Assembly: GCA_002762845.1 (NCBI GenBank) | Contig: PCYB01000005.1 | Coordinates: forward strand, 1-10,230 | Length of the DNA stretch: 10,230 bases | Source: Candidatus Woesearchaeota archaeon CG10_big_fil_rev_8_21_14_0_10_36_11 | GTDB lineage: Archaea > Nanobdellota > Nanobdellia > Woesearchaeales > GW2011-AR9 | Direction of reading: 5' to 3' | Shown here: piece after piece, positions 1 through 7,439 of the stretch | Position numbering within the stretch: the first letter of the stretch is position 1 | Layout: every line of letters starts with the position of its first letter | Position numbers and translations under genes: made by a program | Notes under the pieces: model-generated | Told to the model about the DNA's origin: nothing | The model's input: the letters and a program-made list of their open reading frames with translations, nothing else | Databases searched by the model: none

Positions 1-6
1 GCCATT

Positions 7-63
7 TGTTCTAGTGTTTGTTTGTTTCATGGTAGAACTTACAAACCTAGAACACTTATTTTT
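7..63. repeat. imperfect inverted repeat followed by a T-run (terminator- or operator-like)
   Basis: TGTTCTAGTGTTTGT at 7-21 pairs with ACAAACCTAGAACA at 41-54, giving 14 pairs with one bulged T and a 19-base loop. TTTTT follows at 59-63. A hairpin then a T-run resembles an intrinsic terminator for a plus-strand gene left of the window; archaeal termination depends mainly on oligo-T, so the hairpin could instead be a regulator site. No gene is supported across 1-65: all three plus frames are stopped or very short there. Confidence 0.4.
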
Positions 64-131
64 AATTAACTGTCAAACTTGGGTTATTTGGTTGTACTGA
101 ACAAACGTACACTTCTGACACGGTCCAAAAA

Positions 132-488
132 GTGCATAAAACTGTACAGACAGGTCCCGAACAGATATACATTTCGGGTACTGTTCTAAACGAATGCGGA
201 ACTATTGTTGATAAAGAAAGTACTGCTGGATGTTCGGAAGATGCTGCTATTTTAAATAATGAATTCCCACAATTTGGAGGTTCAAAGTATAGTATTAGGT
301 TTAAAAAAGATAGTGGTATGGAATACACTTTTGCAATACTTGAATCTAATCAACATGGGTTAGAAGCATTAAGTTTGGCAATTGAACCAAAAACAAGAAT
401 TAAAATGCTTGAACACGATTTTCGTTCTCACCTGAACGGTTTAGTGGGCCGGATTTATGATTATGAATTAGTAGTTCTTAGGTATTAA
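132..488 (+). CDS. small hypothetical protein, start uncertain, possibly 5'-truncated
   Basis: I do not recognise a family. The reading begins at a GTG and gives 118 residues of ordinary soluble composition with one glycine-rich turn (FGGSKY). The frame is also open from 66, but contains no ATG, GTG or TTG between 66 and 131, and a stop lies at 63-65. That upstream stretch looks coding: TEQTYTSDTV (96-125) resembles PEQIYISGTV (156-185) in the same frame, with many differences at third codon positions, and LFGC (84-95) resembles a lipoprotein lipobox. So the true 5' end may be lost to a frameshift, or initiation may be non-standard. Its TAA shares the palindromic TTAA at 485-488 with the stop of the convergent glycosyltransferase gene, a tight junction that favours a real gene. 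A TATA-like TTAATTAA lies at 62-69. No Shine-Dalgarno is seen before the GTG. Confidence 0.5.
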   Translation: MHKTVQTGPEQIYISGTVLNECGTIVDKESTAGCSEDAAILNNEFPQFGGSKYSIRFKKDSGMEYTFAILESNQHGLEALSLAIEPKTRIKMLEHDFRSHLNGLVGRIYDYELVVLRY

Positions 489-1423
489 ACAACCTTCTCA
501 ACTAGATACACTTTTCTTTTCTTAGAAGAAATAGCGTCAAAACTTATCATGTCGGCAATGAACCCGAAACAGATGAAGTTAATGCCTAACACAATTAACA
601 TCACAGATAATATCAACGATGCAATTTCCTGCATTAAATACACACCAAAAAACACTTTCAGAATTACATAGTACAGGCCGATACAAAAACCAATCATGAA
701 ACTTACAAAACCAATCTTTGCAAAAATATGGAACGGTCGTGTTGAATACGAAATAAAGAATTTTACTGTCATTAAATCCAAAAAGCCTTTAAACAATCTG
801 TTAAACTTATAATGTGTCTTTCCGGCACGTCTCTCTCTAACCTTGACAGGCCTTTCCGTTATACGGAACCCTTTCCACTTAGCTAACACTGGCAAATATC
901 GGTGCATATCGCCATACATGGGAACGACCTCAACAACGCGACGTGTAAACGCTTTCATACCCCCAACAGAATCGTGTAATTTTATTCCTAACATTTTGTT
1001 AACCAAGAAATTCGCGAACCGTGACGGCATTCCTTTCTTTACAAACGAATCTCCACGTTTTCGCCGCCATCCGCACACAACATGGTATCCCTTTGATAAA
1101 GGTTCAATCAATGATATAATGTCTTTAGGATCGTGCTGTAAATCAGAATCCATCGTAACGATATTCTCGCCAGTAGCATGGTCACAACCTGCTGCTAGTG
1201 CCGTACTTTGGCCATAATTGGATAGTAACTTGACAACTTTTACATGTGTATTATGAGACGCAATCTGTTCCATGATAAAATATGACCTATCGACACTTCC
1301 ATCATCAACAAAGACAAGTTCATAATCAATACCTTTTAATGACTCTTTTAACTCATTGTACAAATGTTCAATATTTTTCTCTTCATTATGAACGGGAAGG
1401 ACTACTGAAAGATGTTTTGTCAT
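485..1423 (-). CDS. Dpm1/GtrB-like family 2 glycosyltransferase with two C-terminal membrane helices
   Basis: Probably transfers a sugar from a nucleotide donor to a polyprenyl (dolichyl) phosphate carrier on the cytoplasmic face of the membrane, supplying lipid-linked sugar for glycan assembly. The GT-A catalytic domain spans about residues 1-225: VVLPVHNEEKN at 7-17, VDDGS at 39-43, the metal-binding DSD at 92-94 with QHDP at 96-99, HRYLP at 174-178 and RRAGKTHY at 198-205. Two hydrophobic helices follow at about 232-258 and 266-292, then a short basic tail. The 312-residue length is usual for Dpm1/GtrB-type enzymes with two C-terminal helices. The ATG is supported by a TATA box centred 26.5 bp upstream, which predicts a leaderless mRNA; a GAGGT sits one base before the ATG, too close to act as a Shine-Dalgarno. 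Divergent from the AsnB-type gene. The sugar donor cannot be read from sequence, and related enzymes modify lipids or O-antigen. Confidence 0.88.
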   Translation of the reverse strand: MTKHLSVVLPVHNEEKNIEHLYNELKESLKGIDYELVFVDDGSVDRSYFIMEQIASHNTHVKVVKLLSNYGQSTALAAGCDHATGENIVTMDSDLQHDPKDIISLIEPLSKGYHVVCGWRRKRGDSFVKKGMPSRFANFLVNKMLGIKLHDSVGGMKAFTRRVVEVVPMYGDMHRYLPVLAKWKGFRITERPVKVRERRAGKTHYKFNRLFKGFLDLMTVKFFISYSTRPFHIFAKIGFVSFMIGFCIGLYYVILKVFFGVYLMQEIASLILSVMLIVLGINFICFGFIADMISFDAISSKKRKVYLVEKVV

Positions 1424-1445
1424 GACCTCTTCCGTACAAAGGTGC

Positions 1446-1453
1446 TTTAAAAA
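1446..1453 (-). promoter_or_regulatory. TATA box of the GT2 gene
   Basis: The minus strand reads TTTTTAAA here, centred 26.5 bp upstream of the ATG at 1423. That is the archaeal TATA-to-start-site distance, so transcription should begin at or next to the A of the ATG. No transcript data; inferred from spacing, which recurs at other genes in the window. Confidence 0.6.
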
Positions 1454-1480
1454 GATTATGAATTACAGGGTTTCATAACC

Positions 1481-1488
1481 TTTAATAA
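1481..1488 (+). promoter_or_regulatory. TATA box of the AsnB-type gene
   Basis: TTTAATAA preceded by ATAACC (a plausible BRE) is centred 26.5 bp before the ATG at 1511. No Shine-Dalgarno lies between, so a leaderless mRNA is predicted. Confidence 0.6.
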
Positions 1489-1510
1489 ACGACTTTTTAC
1501 ACTGTCTTAT

Positions 1511-3382
1511 ATGTGCGGCATTGCAGGATTTTACGGGTTTGAAGATAAGAAGCTTATCAGACAGATGACGTCCCTTCTTCAACATAGAGGTCCTGATCAA
1601 CACAATTATTATACAGACAGTACAATATGTTTGGGTCATAGAAGATTAAGTATAATAGACCTGTCGAAAGATGGAATGCAACCTATGTCAAACGAGGACG
1701 GTTCACACCAATTAATTTTCAACGGTGAGATATACAACTATAAAGAGTTACGGACATTACTTGAACAGGAAGGTCACCGATTCAAATCAAAAACAGATAC
1801 GGAAGTTATCGTGCATGCATATGAAGAGTACGGTGAGCAGTGTGTTACTAAATTTAACGGATGTTTTGCATTTGCTATTTACAACATGAACACAAAGACC
1901 CTTTTTCTTGCTCGAGACAGGCTTGGTATTAAACCGTTATACTACACGCACATTAACGGCAATTTTTATTTCGCGTCCGAGATTAAATCTCTCTTAGCAT
2001 CGGACGAAGTTACACGAACAGTTAATCCTGAAGCGCTTAACAATTACCTTTCGTTCTATGCAAATCCGTTACCAGAAACAATGTTCAAGACCATTTTCAA
2101 GCTGCTTCCAGGACATACACTAACACTCAAAAACAACAAAATTCACATTACAAAATATTGGGACATTACTATGAAACCCATAAAAACGCCAGATTCACAG
2201 AAACATCTTTACACACTTTTGAAAGATTCTGTGGGAAAACGGTTAATGTCGGATGTGCCGTTAGGTGTTTATCTTTCGGGAGGTGTTGATTCTTCATCGA
2301 TAGTATCTTTAATGACACACTTTTCAGATAACATAAAAACATTTTCTGTCGGGTTTGAGAATGCTAAAGGGTCTGAATTATCACGAGCAAAAATCATGGC
2401 AAACCATTTCAATACTGACCATACAGAAATTCATATAGGAACAGATTCAATTAAACATCTGCCAAAGATCGTGTGGCATCAGGATGAACCTATGGGCGAT
2501 CCGACATCTATTCCAACATATTTACTTTCAAAGGAAGCAACAAAAAAAGTTACCGTTGTTTTGACGGGAGAAGGTGCCGACGAACAGTTTGCCGGGTATG
2601 AACAGGAAAAGTTTATGGTATTACATCAGAAATATGTACAAAAAGTACCACTTAGTCTACGAAAATCGTTATCAATTATTTTTCAGAAAATACCTTCACG
2701 GTACTACGCTCAGTTTTTTTCGTACATGGACTCGTTAGGTGAAGAAGGAAAACGCCGACTGATAGAATTTATAACAACAAATAATAATACGAAAGCACTT
2801 TTGAGTATGGTTTCAATCTTCACAGATAAAGAAAAGGTTGAAGCTACAAAAGGTAGTTTACGTCAAGAAGTTGTAACAAATCCTGTCGGGAAACGTATCC
2901 ATGAAACGTACAAGAATACTGCTTTAAACAAACTTTTAATATTTGAAAATAAAGAATTGCTCACGGAAAACCTTCTTATGAAAGTTGATAAGAATACCAT
3001 GGCGCACGGTATTGAAGCACGAGTACCGTTCCTTGACCATCGTGTTGTTGAGTTTGCCTCTACATTACCTCAGAGAGAAAAGTTAAAAGGAATGAAAGAT
3101 AAGTATATCCTTAGAAAGGCAATGGAACATCATCTTCCATACAAAAGGCATGCACAAAAAAAACAACGGTTCTTTGTTCCCATTGATCATTGGCTTAAAG
3201 ATGAATTGCAACCGCTCGTGGAAGAGTTATCTTCAAACCCCCACTTCAACAAAGAATACATACAAAAATTAAAAACAAACTATACAAAATCACCATTATT
3301 TTATGGCCGACAGATGTGGACATTACTTAATTTTCATCTGTGGTATAAACAGTTTATAGAGCAAGAGAAAGTTATACTCTAG
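1511..3382 (+). CDS. asnB: AsnB-type glutamine-hydrolysing amidotransferase (asparagine synthase family)
   Basis: Class II glutamine amidotransferase fused to an ATP-pyrophosphatase synthetase domain; the family makes asparagine from aspartate, ATP and glutamine in the cytoplasm. Cys2 (MCGIAGF) would be the N-terminal nucleophile after Met removal, which fixes the start. Glutaminase motifs: HRGPD at 25-29, GHRRLSIID at 42-50, NGEIYNY at 71-77, DTEV at 96-99 and RDRLGIKPLYY at 135-145. Synthetase motifs: the PP-loop SGGVDSSS at 256-263, TGEGADE at 352-358, then EARVPFLDH further on. The 623 residues match the longer bacterial/archaeal AsnB type rather than the roughly 554-residue E. coli enzyme. 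All visible key residues are intact. Its TAG overlaps the stop of the convergent methyltransferase gene by 11 bp. Paralogues in polysaccharide clusters can amidate sugar acids instead, and this neighbourhood makes that a fair alternative, so the symbol indicates family only. Confidence 0.9.
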   Translation: MCGIAGFYGFEDKKLIRQMTSLLQHRGPDQHNYYTDSTICLGHRRLSIIDLSKDGMQPMSNEDGSHQLIFNGEIYNYKELRTLLEQEGHRFKSKTDTEVIVHAYEEYGEQCVTKFNGCFAFAIYNMNTKTLFLARDRLGIKPLYYTHINGNFYFASEIKSLLASDEVTRTVNPEALNNYLSFYANPLPETMFKTIFKLLPGHTLTLKNNKIHITKYWDITMKPIKTPDSQKHLYTLLKDSVGKRLMSDVPLGVYLSGGVDSSSIVSLMTHFSDNIKTFSVGFENAKGSELSRAKIMANHFNTDHTEIHIGTDSIKHLPKIVWHQDEPMGDPTSIPTYLLSKEATKKVTVVLTGEGADEQFAGYEQEKFMVLHQKYVQKVPLSLRKSLSIIFQKIPSRYYAQFFSYMDSLGEEGKRRLIEFITTNNNTKALLSMVSIFTDKEKVEATKGSLRQEVVTNPVGKRIHETYKNTALNKLLIFENKELLTENLLMKVDKNTMAHGIEARVPFLDHRVVEFASTLPQREKLKGMKDKYILRKAMEHHLPYKRHAQKKQRFFVPIDHWLKDELQPLVEELSSNPHFNKEYIQKLKTNYTKSPLFYGRQMWTLLNFHLWYKQFIEQEKVIL

Positions 3383-3989
3383 CACTCACATACAATGTGG
3401 GAGAGAATTCTTTCCACATAAATGTAATGGGAAATGTAACTAAACATCGTGCGAGCGACAATATCCTTTTCAAACCAGTATGATTTCCTGCAAGGGGATA
3501 TGCATCAAACTTTACTTTTATATCTTTAAACCCGTGCTTGTATAACATATAATGAAGCATTCGGGCATTATAACCGAGCGTGTGTGTCTTATTACTCCTG
3601 ATACCTCGAAACAATATCACATCCAGAACGGGCCCGATACTTGTCATGTTGGGCGTTGTCATGATTACCTTTCCACCAACATTTAAATGTTTCTTCATAT
3701 TCTCAAGCGCAACACCAACATTATCAAAATGTTCAATAACGTCAAATACTGTTATTACATCAAACTTCTCTTTAAATGAAAATGTTTCTGCACTTCCAAG
3801 TGTAATATCTTTGTCATTACATTCACAAATGTCAAGACCTTTAATTGATTTAGCATGTTTTCGCAGAATGCCAAATATCCATCCCTCTCGACCACGCACA
3901 TTTCCCTGGCCGGCACTCCCTATGTCAAGTACAGACTTTCCTTTAATTTGGGAAATAACGTACCGCAACGTTTTTCGTGTAAAATTCAT
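3372..3989 (-). CDS. class I SAM-dependent methyltransferase (small, Methyltransf_11/23 type)
   Basis: Rossmann-fold methyltransferase with unknown substrate. The SAM-binding motif I is VLDIGSAGQGN at 20-30, the acidic end of strand 2 is GLDI at 51-54, and the strand 4 region FDVIEHF at 82-88 has the EH pair common in Methyltransf_11/23 proteins. GGKVIMTTPN at 105-114 is the strand 5 region. At 205 residues it is short and has no membrane segment or obvious extra substrate domain. It is the second gene of a pair: its ATG overlaps the TGA of the upstream methyltransferase as ATGA, which implies one transcript and coupled translation. Its own stop lies inside the 3' end of the AsnB-type gene. 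Methylation of a glycan or lipid-linked sugar is suggested by context only. Confidence 0.8.
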   Translation of the reverse strand: MNFTRKTLRYVISQIKGKSVLDIGSAGQGNVRGREGWIFGILRKHAKSIKGLDICECNDKDITLGSAETFSFKEKFDVITVFDVIEHFDNVGVALENMKKHLNVGGKVIMTTPNMTSIGPVLDVILFRGIRSNKTHTLGYNARMLHYMLYKHGFKDIKVKFDAYPLAGNHTGLKRILSLARCLVTFPITFMWKEFSPTLYVSARV

Positions 3990-4696
3990 TTTTTAATACA
4001 TACCCCAATAAGAGTTATTCCCTGTGGTAAACCGATTTTACCAAATAACAAATTCTCAAATTTCAAAATTCCATACAATATTATATTTAACCGTTTTGGT
4101 ATCAAATTAAGATTATTTGTCATCTTACATTTCCTTTTAAACTTATAAAATATGTATGTTGGCAAGAACAATGTTGAATTCCAATAACTTAGTTTACGAA
4201 TCTTAAACTCTTTTCCAACCAATTGTCGTATCTGTTTCTTTTCATATCGTCGTCGATGATGGCTTAAAATATCATTATCGTTCCATAAATATGCATGTGC
4301 AGGAACGGAAAAGACAAACAGCCCACCTGGTTTCAGAACAGATGCTATTGCCGCAATGGCTTTTGTATCGTCTACATGTTCAAGTAACTCTGAGCATAAA
4401 ACCAGATCATACTTTTTTTTCGTAGTAAGAGTACAAACATCTCCCACAGAAACGTTTGTCCACCCTTTTGCTTTACAATACGATACTGCTTTTATTGAAA
4501 AGTCAATCCCCTCAACATTTCCTGCATGCTTCTTAAGAACACCTAAATGGGAGCCGACACCGCATCCTATATCAAGGGCATGTTCAAATTTTTTCTTTTT
4601 CTTCGCAAGAATCCTTTCAAAAATGTCTCTCTTTCCTTTATACCACCAATTATGGGCTTCTAAATCATTAATATAATCATAATTTGTCTCATCCAT
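3986..4696 (-). CDS. class I SAM-dependent methyltransferase (UbiG-like fold)
   Basis: Counting from the ATG at 4696 (236 residues), the N-terminal HNWWYKGKRD at about 15-24 is a pattern common in methyltransferases of surface-polysaccharide clusters. Motif I, ALDIGCGVGSH, is at 40-50, GID at 63-65, the strand 4 region DLVLCSELLEHV at 97-108, LKPGG at 121-125, and HHRRRYEKKQI at 146-156. The substrate is unknown. The frame could also start at a GTG at 4714, adding six residues. I prefer the ATG because a TATA box is centred 26.5 bp upstream of it, which predicts a leaderless message, whereas the same TATA is far too close to the GTG. First gene of a two-gene unit with the smaller methyltransferase; divergent from the GT-C-like gene. 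Confidence 0.8.
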   Translation of the reverse strand: MDETNYDYINDLEAHNWWYKGKRDIFERILAKKKKKFEHALDIGCGVGSHLGVLKKHAGNVEGIDFSIKAVSYCKAKGWTNVSVGDVCTLTTKKKYDLVLCSELLEHVDDTKAIAAIASVLKPGGLFVFSVPAHAYLWNDNDILSHHRRRYEKKQIRQLVGKEFKIRKLSYWNSTLFLPTYIFYKFKRKCKMTNNLNLIPKRLNIILYGILKFENLLFGKIGLPQGITLIGVCIKK

Positions 4697-4718
4697 AGGT
4701 AACTCGGCTATCACAATA

Positions 4719-4726
4719 TTTATAAA
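4719..4726. promoter_or_regulatory. palindromic TATA box shared by two divergent genes
   Basis: TTTATAAA reads identically on both strands and lies almost exactly midway between the ATG at 4750 (+) and the ATG at 4696 (-), with its centre 27.5 and 26.5 bp away respectively. Both distances fit TATA-to-start-site spacing, so one box may drive two leaderless transcripts in opposite directions. Flanks: CAATA on the left for the plus direction and AAAA on the minus strand for the other, plausible BREs. Confidence 0.55.
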
Positions 4727-4749
4727 TTTTAGTAATTACAAGCTCAGTA

Positions 4750-6678
4750 ATGAACATACTTACAATCATCTTGTTTTTTGTCTATATGTGGGGTTTTGGG
4801 TACTCTTTATCTCATTTACTTAAGATAAAAGACGAGAGGGATTCTTTTGAAAAGAATATCATGCATATTGGTATTGGTCTCTGTACATTTATTGTTGTGG
4901 GGGTTATCATTAACACTCTTAAAGTACCGTTATATTGGTGGGTGTTTCTCATACTGTCATTACTTACGGTAGCATACACACTTTACGCGCGACGAAAAAA
5001 AATCTCTTTTAAACTACAATTTCCCAAAAAAATTTCAAAAAAACATATTATTTATTTCATCCTTCTTATTCTTTTTGCGTTCAATCTGTACACGTACGCA
5101 TCGGGAAGTTTAGCATATTCGTATATGGAAGATGATGATCCGTGGGTGTACGTACGGGAAATGAAGTATGTTGCAACTGAAAAGACGTTAGATGTTGATT
5201 ATTTTAGGCAGGTGAACTATCTCGACCCATATCCTCCCGCATACGCAATGATAATGGGTGTTATGCACCAGACAAGTCCCGATGCGCAATGGACAATAAA
5301 ATTCTTTAATGCTCTTATCATAGCGTTAGGATTCTTATTTTTCTTTTTCATGGTGAAAGCGTTGACGAAAAGTTCTTCCGTGGCGTTAGCATCAACGTTT
5401 ATCATTTCAATGATTCCTGCATATCTGAGCCATTTCGTATGGTCACACAGTTTAATTCCAGGACTCTTTTTCATATTGATATATTGTTATGAGATGATAC
5501 CGAAAGATACAAAGTTTACGTACGTTGCAGGTATCGTCACGGCAGCAATACTTTTGACACATCCTTTCCAGGCAATAAAGTTAGGCATCATGGCGGCACT
5601 TTATTTTATTGTTCGGTGGATATACACAAAAAAGTTTCAGAAACAAGTTGCACTTTCGGCAGTGTACGGTATTATCCTTTCACTTTTTTGGTGGGCGTTC
5701 AAGTACAAACGAATGATACAAATGCAGGCACGGCCAGGAACAACGATTGAAGGTGCGGCATCAGCAGGTTCTTCAGTTCTGTCACAGTTCGGTTCTTCAA
5801 TCATGCGGACGTTTAGTCCCACAGGCGGAAGTGCAACGCGCGTGTACACATTTGCAGACTTTTTTTATACACAAAAAAATAACATGATTAACCAGCCGAT
5901 TGGTTGGGGAATTGTTGTTTCTATATTACTTGTCATTGCACTCATTTTCATCATTGCAAAATATAAAAAAGTCTTTAAAGAAAAAAATTATTGGTTAATA
6001 GTAGTATTGGTTTGGTTCACGTTTACGTTTATTTTTGTCAATTCTATGACGTTTAACCTTCCGATTGGGTTTGGCGCGTTCAGAATGTGGATGCTCCTTG
6101 CCATTCCGTTTTCAATACTTGTCGGGTTTGGGTTTGTTACAGTAACAAACATTTTCAAAAAGTCAAAAGTTGTATGGATACTTGTGATTCTTGTCCTTAT
6201 CGGGAGTATTTTTGCAACGTCAGGATATGCAAAGTATTATCACAATACAAACCCTAACTGGCCGCCGGGCGGACGCTTAACACCGGACGAAGTTTCAGGT
6301 CTTGTTTGGATGAAAGATAATTTGCCGTTAAACAGTGGGGTGTTCATGTACGGTGATAGATCAAACAGGTTTGTCCTTGGCGTTAATATGGACGCATGTG
6401 TATGGTGTGAAGATGAACTGGAATTTAAACAGGGCATTCTTGAAAAGGATATTCGGGACGTGTACAAGTTCATTAAAGAGAAAGGGTATGATTACCTTGC
6501 GTTTACGTATAGTGATATTAAATCTATCAAATCTGATTCTTATAGTGAAAATGACGAGTTTACAACTGACGTTATAGGAAAACTCATTACGGAAAGGATT
6601 AACGAAGCAGCAGCATTACCTATACGGTTTATGCTTGTTCATCAAACGAACGGTTTTATTTTGTTTAGGGTGGTATGA
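4750..6678 (+). CDS. polytopic membrane protein, probable GT-C-type glycosyltransferase
   Basis: A 642-residue integral membrane protein, probably using a lipid-linked sugar on the outer face of the membrane. About 10-12 hydrophobic segments are visible, the first four near 1-22, 35-57, 60-80 and 98-116. The following loop carries EDDDPW at 127-132 and YLDPYPPAY at 157-165. An acidic DPW/DPY-type motif in an early external loop is typical of GT-C enzymes such as STT3/AglB and protein mannosyltransferases, where it binds metal and sugar phosphate. The chain ends with a soluble domain of roughly 140 residues containing two nearby cysteines (CVWC at about 554-557). I do not see the WWDYG signature of STT3, so I do not call it an oligosaccharyltransferase. 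The predicted message is leaderless; its TGA overlaps the next methyltransferase start as ATGA. A flippase or polymerase is a less likely alternative. Confidence 0.65.
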   Translation: MNILTIILFFVYMWGFGYSLSHLLKIKDERDSFEKNIMHIGIGLCTFIVVGVIINTLKVPLYWWVFLILSLLTVAYTLYARRKKISFKLQFPKKISKKHIIYFILLILFAFNLYTYASGSLAYSYMEDDDPWVYVREMKYVATEKTLDVDYFRQVNYLDPYPPAYAMIMGVMHQTSPDAQWTIKFFNALIIALGFLFFFFMVKALTKSSSVALASTFIISMIPAYLSHFVWSHSLIPGLFFILIYCYEMIPKDTKFTYVAGIVTAAILLTHPFQAIKLGIMAALYFIVRWIYTKKFQKQVALSAVYGIILSLFWWAFKYKRMIQMQARPGTTIEGAASAGSSVLSQFGSSIMRTFSPTGGSATRVYTFADFFYTQKNNMINQPIGWGIVVSILLVIALIFIIAKYKKVFKEKNYWLIVVLVWFTFTFIFVNSMTFNLPIGFGAFRMWMLLAIPFSILVGFGFVTVTNIFKKSKVVWILVILVLIGSIFATSGYAKYYHNTNPNWPPGGRLTPDEVSGLVWMKDNLPLNSGVFMYGDRSNRFVLGVNMDACVWCEDELEFKQGILEKDIRDVYKFIKEKGYDYLAFTYSDIKSIKSDSYSENDEFTTDVIGKLITERINEAAALPIRFMLVHQTNGFILFRVV

Positions 6679-7439
6679 ATATGAATTCTGTACGGCAGAA
6701 GCGAAAAGAACGATATCTTTATGATTCAAGGGGGTACAATTCTGGTGCCGACAATTTTGATAATGGTGTGTCAAACAAATTTTCGCAACGGAACCATCAT
6801 GGATTATGGTGGGATTATCGCCGTGCACAAGAATTCGTTCAACTTCTGAACGCTCACAAGATCACATTAAAAAACGCTACTATTCTTGACATAGGATGTC
6901 ATCACGGCTTTTTCACTAGTTGTTTAGCATATATTAAAAAATCGTCTTCTGGTGTGTATGGTGTGGACTTCATTCAAGATTCAATTACTATCGCCAGACA
7001 GTTTAACCCCGGAATTACGTTTGTGCAGGGAGATGTGTATGATATGCCCTACAAAGATGGTTTCTTTAATGTTGTTTTATGTAATTACGTTTTTAATGCA
7101 ATACCACATAAAGACATTTCTCAAATAGCCGCAAACATTTCGTCCAAAGTGAAAAGTGGTGGACATATTATCTTCTTTGACTTTTACAATTCTCCATTCA
7201 TTAATTTCTGTAATCGTTTACTGTATGGAAATATACGAAAAACACGAAAACTTCCAACATTTGACAATACAATAATAAAAGAAATATTTCCAGAGTATGA
7301 AATTGTTGAATCTAAAAAAATCATCAATATATTTCGTTTACCAATGTTGTTAAAGTTTAAATTACCGTATTGGCTTGTTAGTTTCTTAGACGTGTTCTTC
7401 CCAAAGTATTATTATTTGGGATTGTTACGAAAAAAATAA
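6675..7439 (+). CDS. class I SAM-dependent methyltransferase
   Basis: Motif I LDIGCHHGF at 71-79 has two histidines where most relatives have small residues. The strand 2 acid is in YGVDF at 95-99, QGD at 118-120 contacts adenine in relatives, and the strand 4 region is FFNVVLCNYVFN at 130-141. After the Rossmann core an aromatic and basic C-terminal part of about 85 residues (from about 170) may bind a hydrophobic or membrane substrate. The substrate is unknown. The start overlaps the GT-C-like stop as ATGA, so the two are one operon. A GGTG at 6669-6672 is only 2 bases from this ATG but 8 from the in-frame ATG at 6681, so the real start may be two codons later. The stop overlaps the convergent CDP-alcohol phosphotransferase gene by 15 bp. 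Confidence 0.8.
   Translation: MNMNSVRQKRKERYLYDSRGYNSGADNFDNGVSNKFSQRNHHGLWWDYRRAQEFVQLLNAHKITLKNATILDIGCHHGFFTSCLAYIKKSSSGVYGVDFIQDSITIARQFNPGITFVQGDVYDMPYKDGFFNVVLCNYVFNAIPHKDISQIAANISSKVKSGGHIIFFDFYNSPFINFCNRLLYGNIRKTRKLPTFDNTIIKEIFPEYEIVESKKIINIFRLPMLLKFKLPYWLVSFLDVFFPKYYYLGLLRKK

Noticed and set aside
62..328. Minus-strand 88-residue reading frame with a repeated FxTVxExYxCS pattern
   Set aside because: The repeat is the mirror of the plus-strand repeat, where the base differences fall at third codon positions; the cysteine-rich translation is a shadow.
843..1217. Plus-strand frame of 124 residues inside the GT2 gene
   Set aside because: Fully antisense to a well-supported glycosyltransferase with intact catalytic motifs.
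3580..4148. Plus-strand frames of 138 and 97 residues across the methyltransferase pair
   Set aside because: Antisense to two methyltransferases with clear SAM motifs; no promoter or family resemblance.
4697..4714. GTG start for the UbiG-like methyltransferase
   Set aside because: The TATA box at 4719-4726 is only a few bases from it, while it is correctly spaced for the ATG at 4696; conserved residues begin after the ATG.
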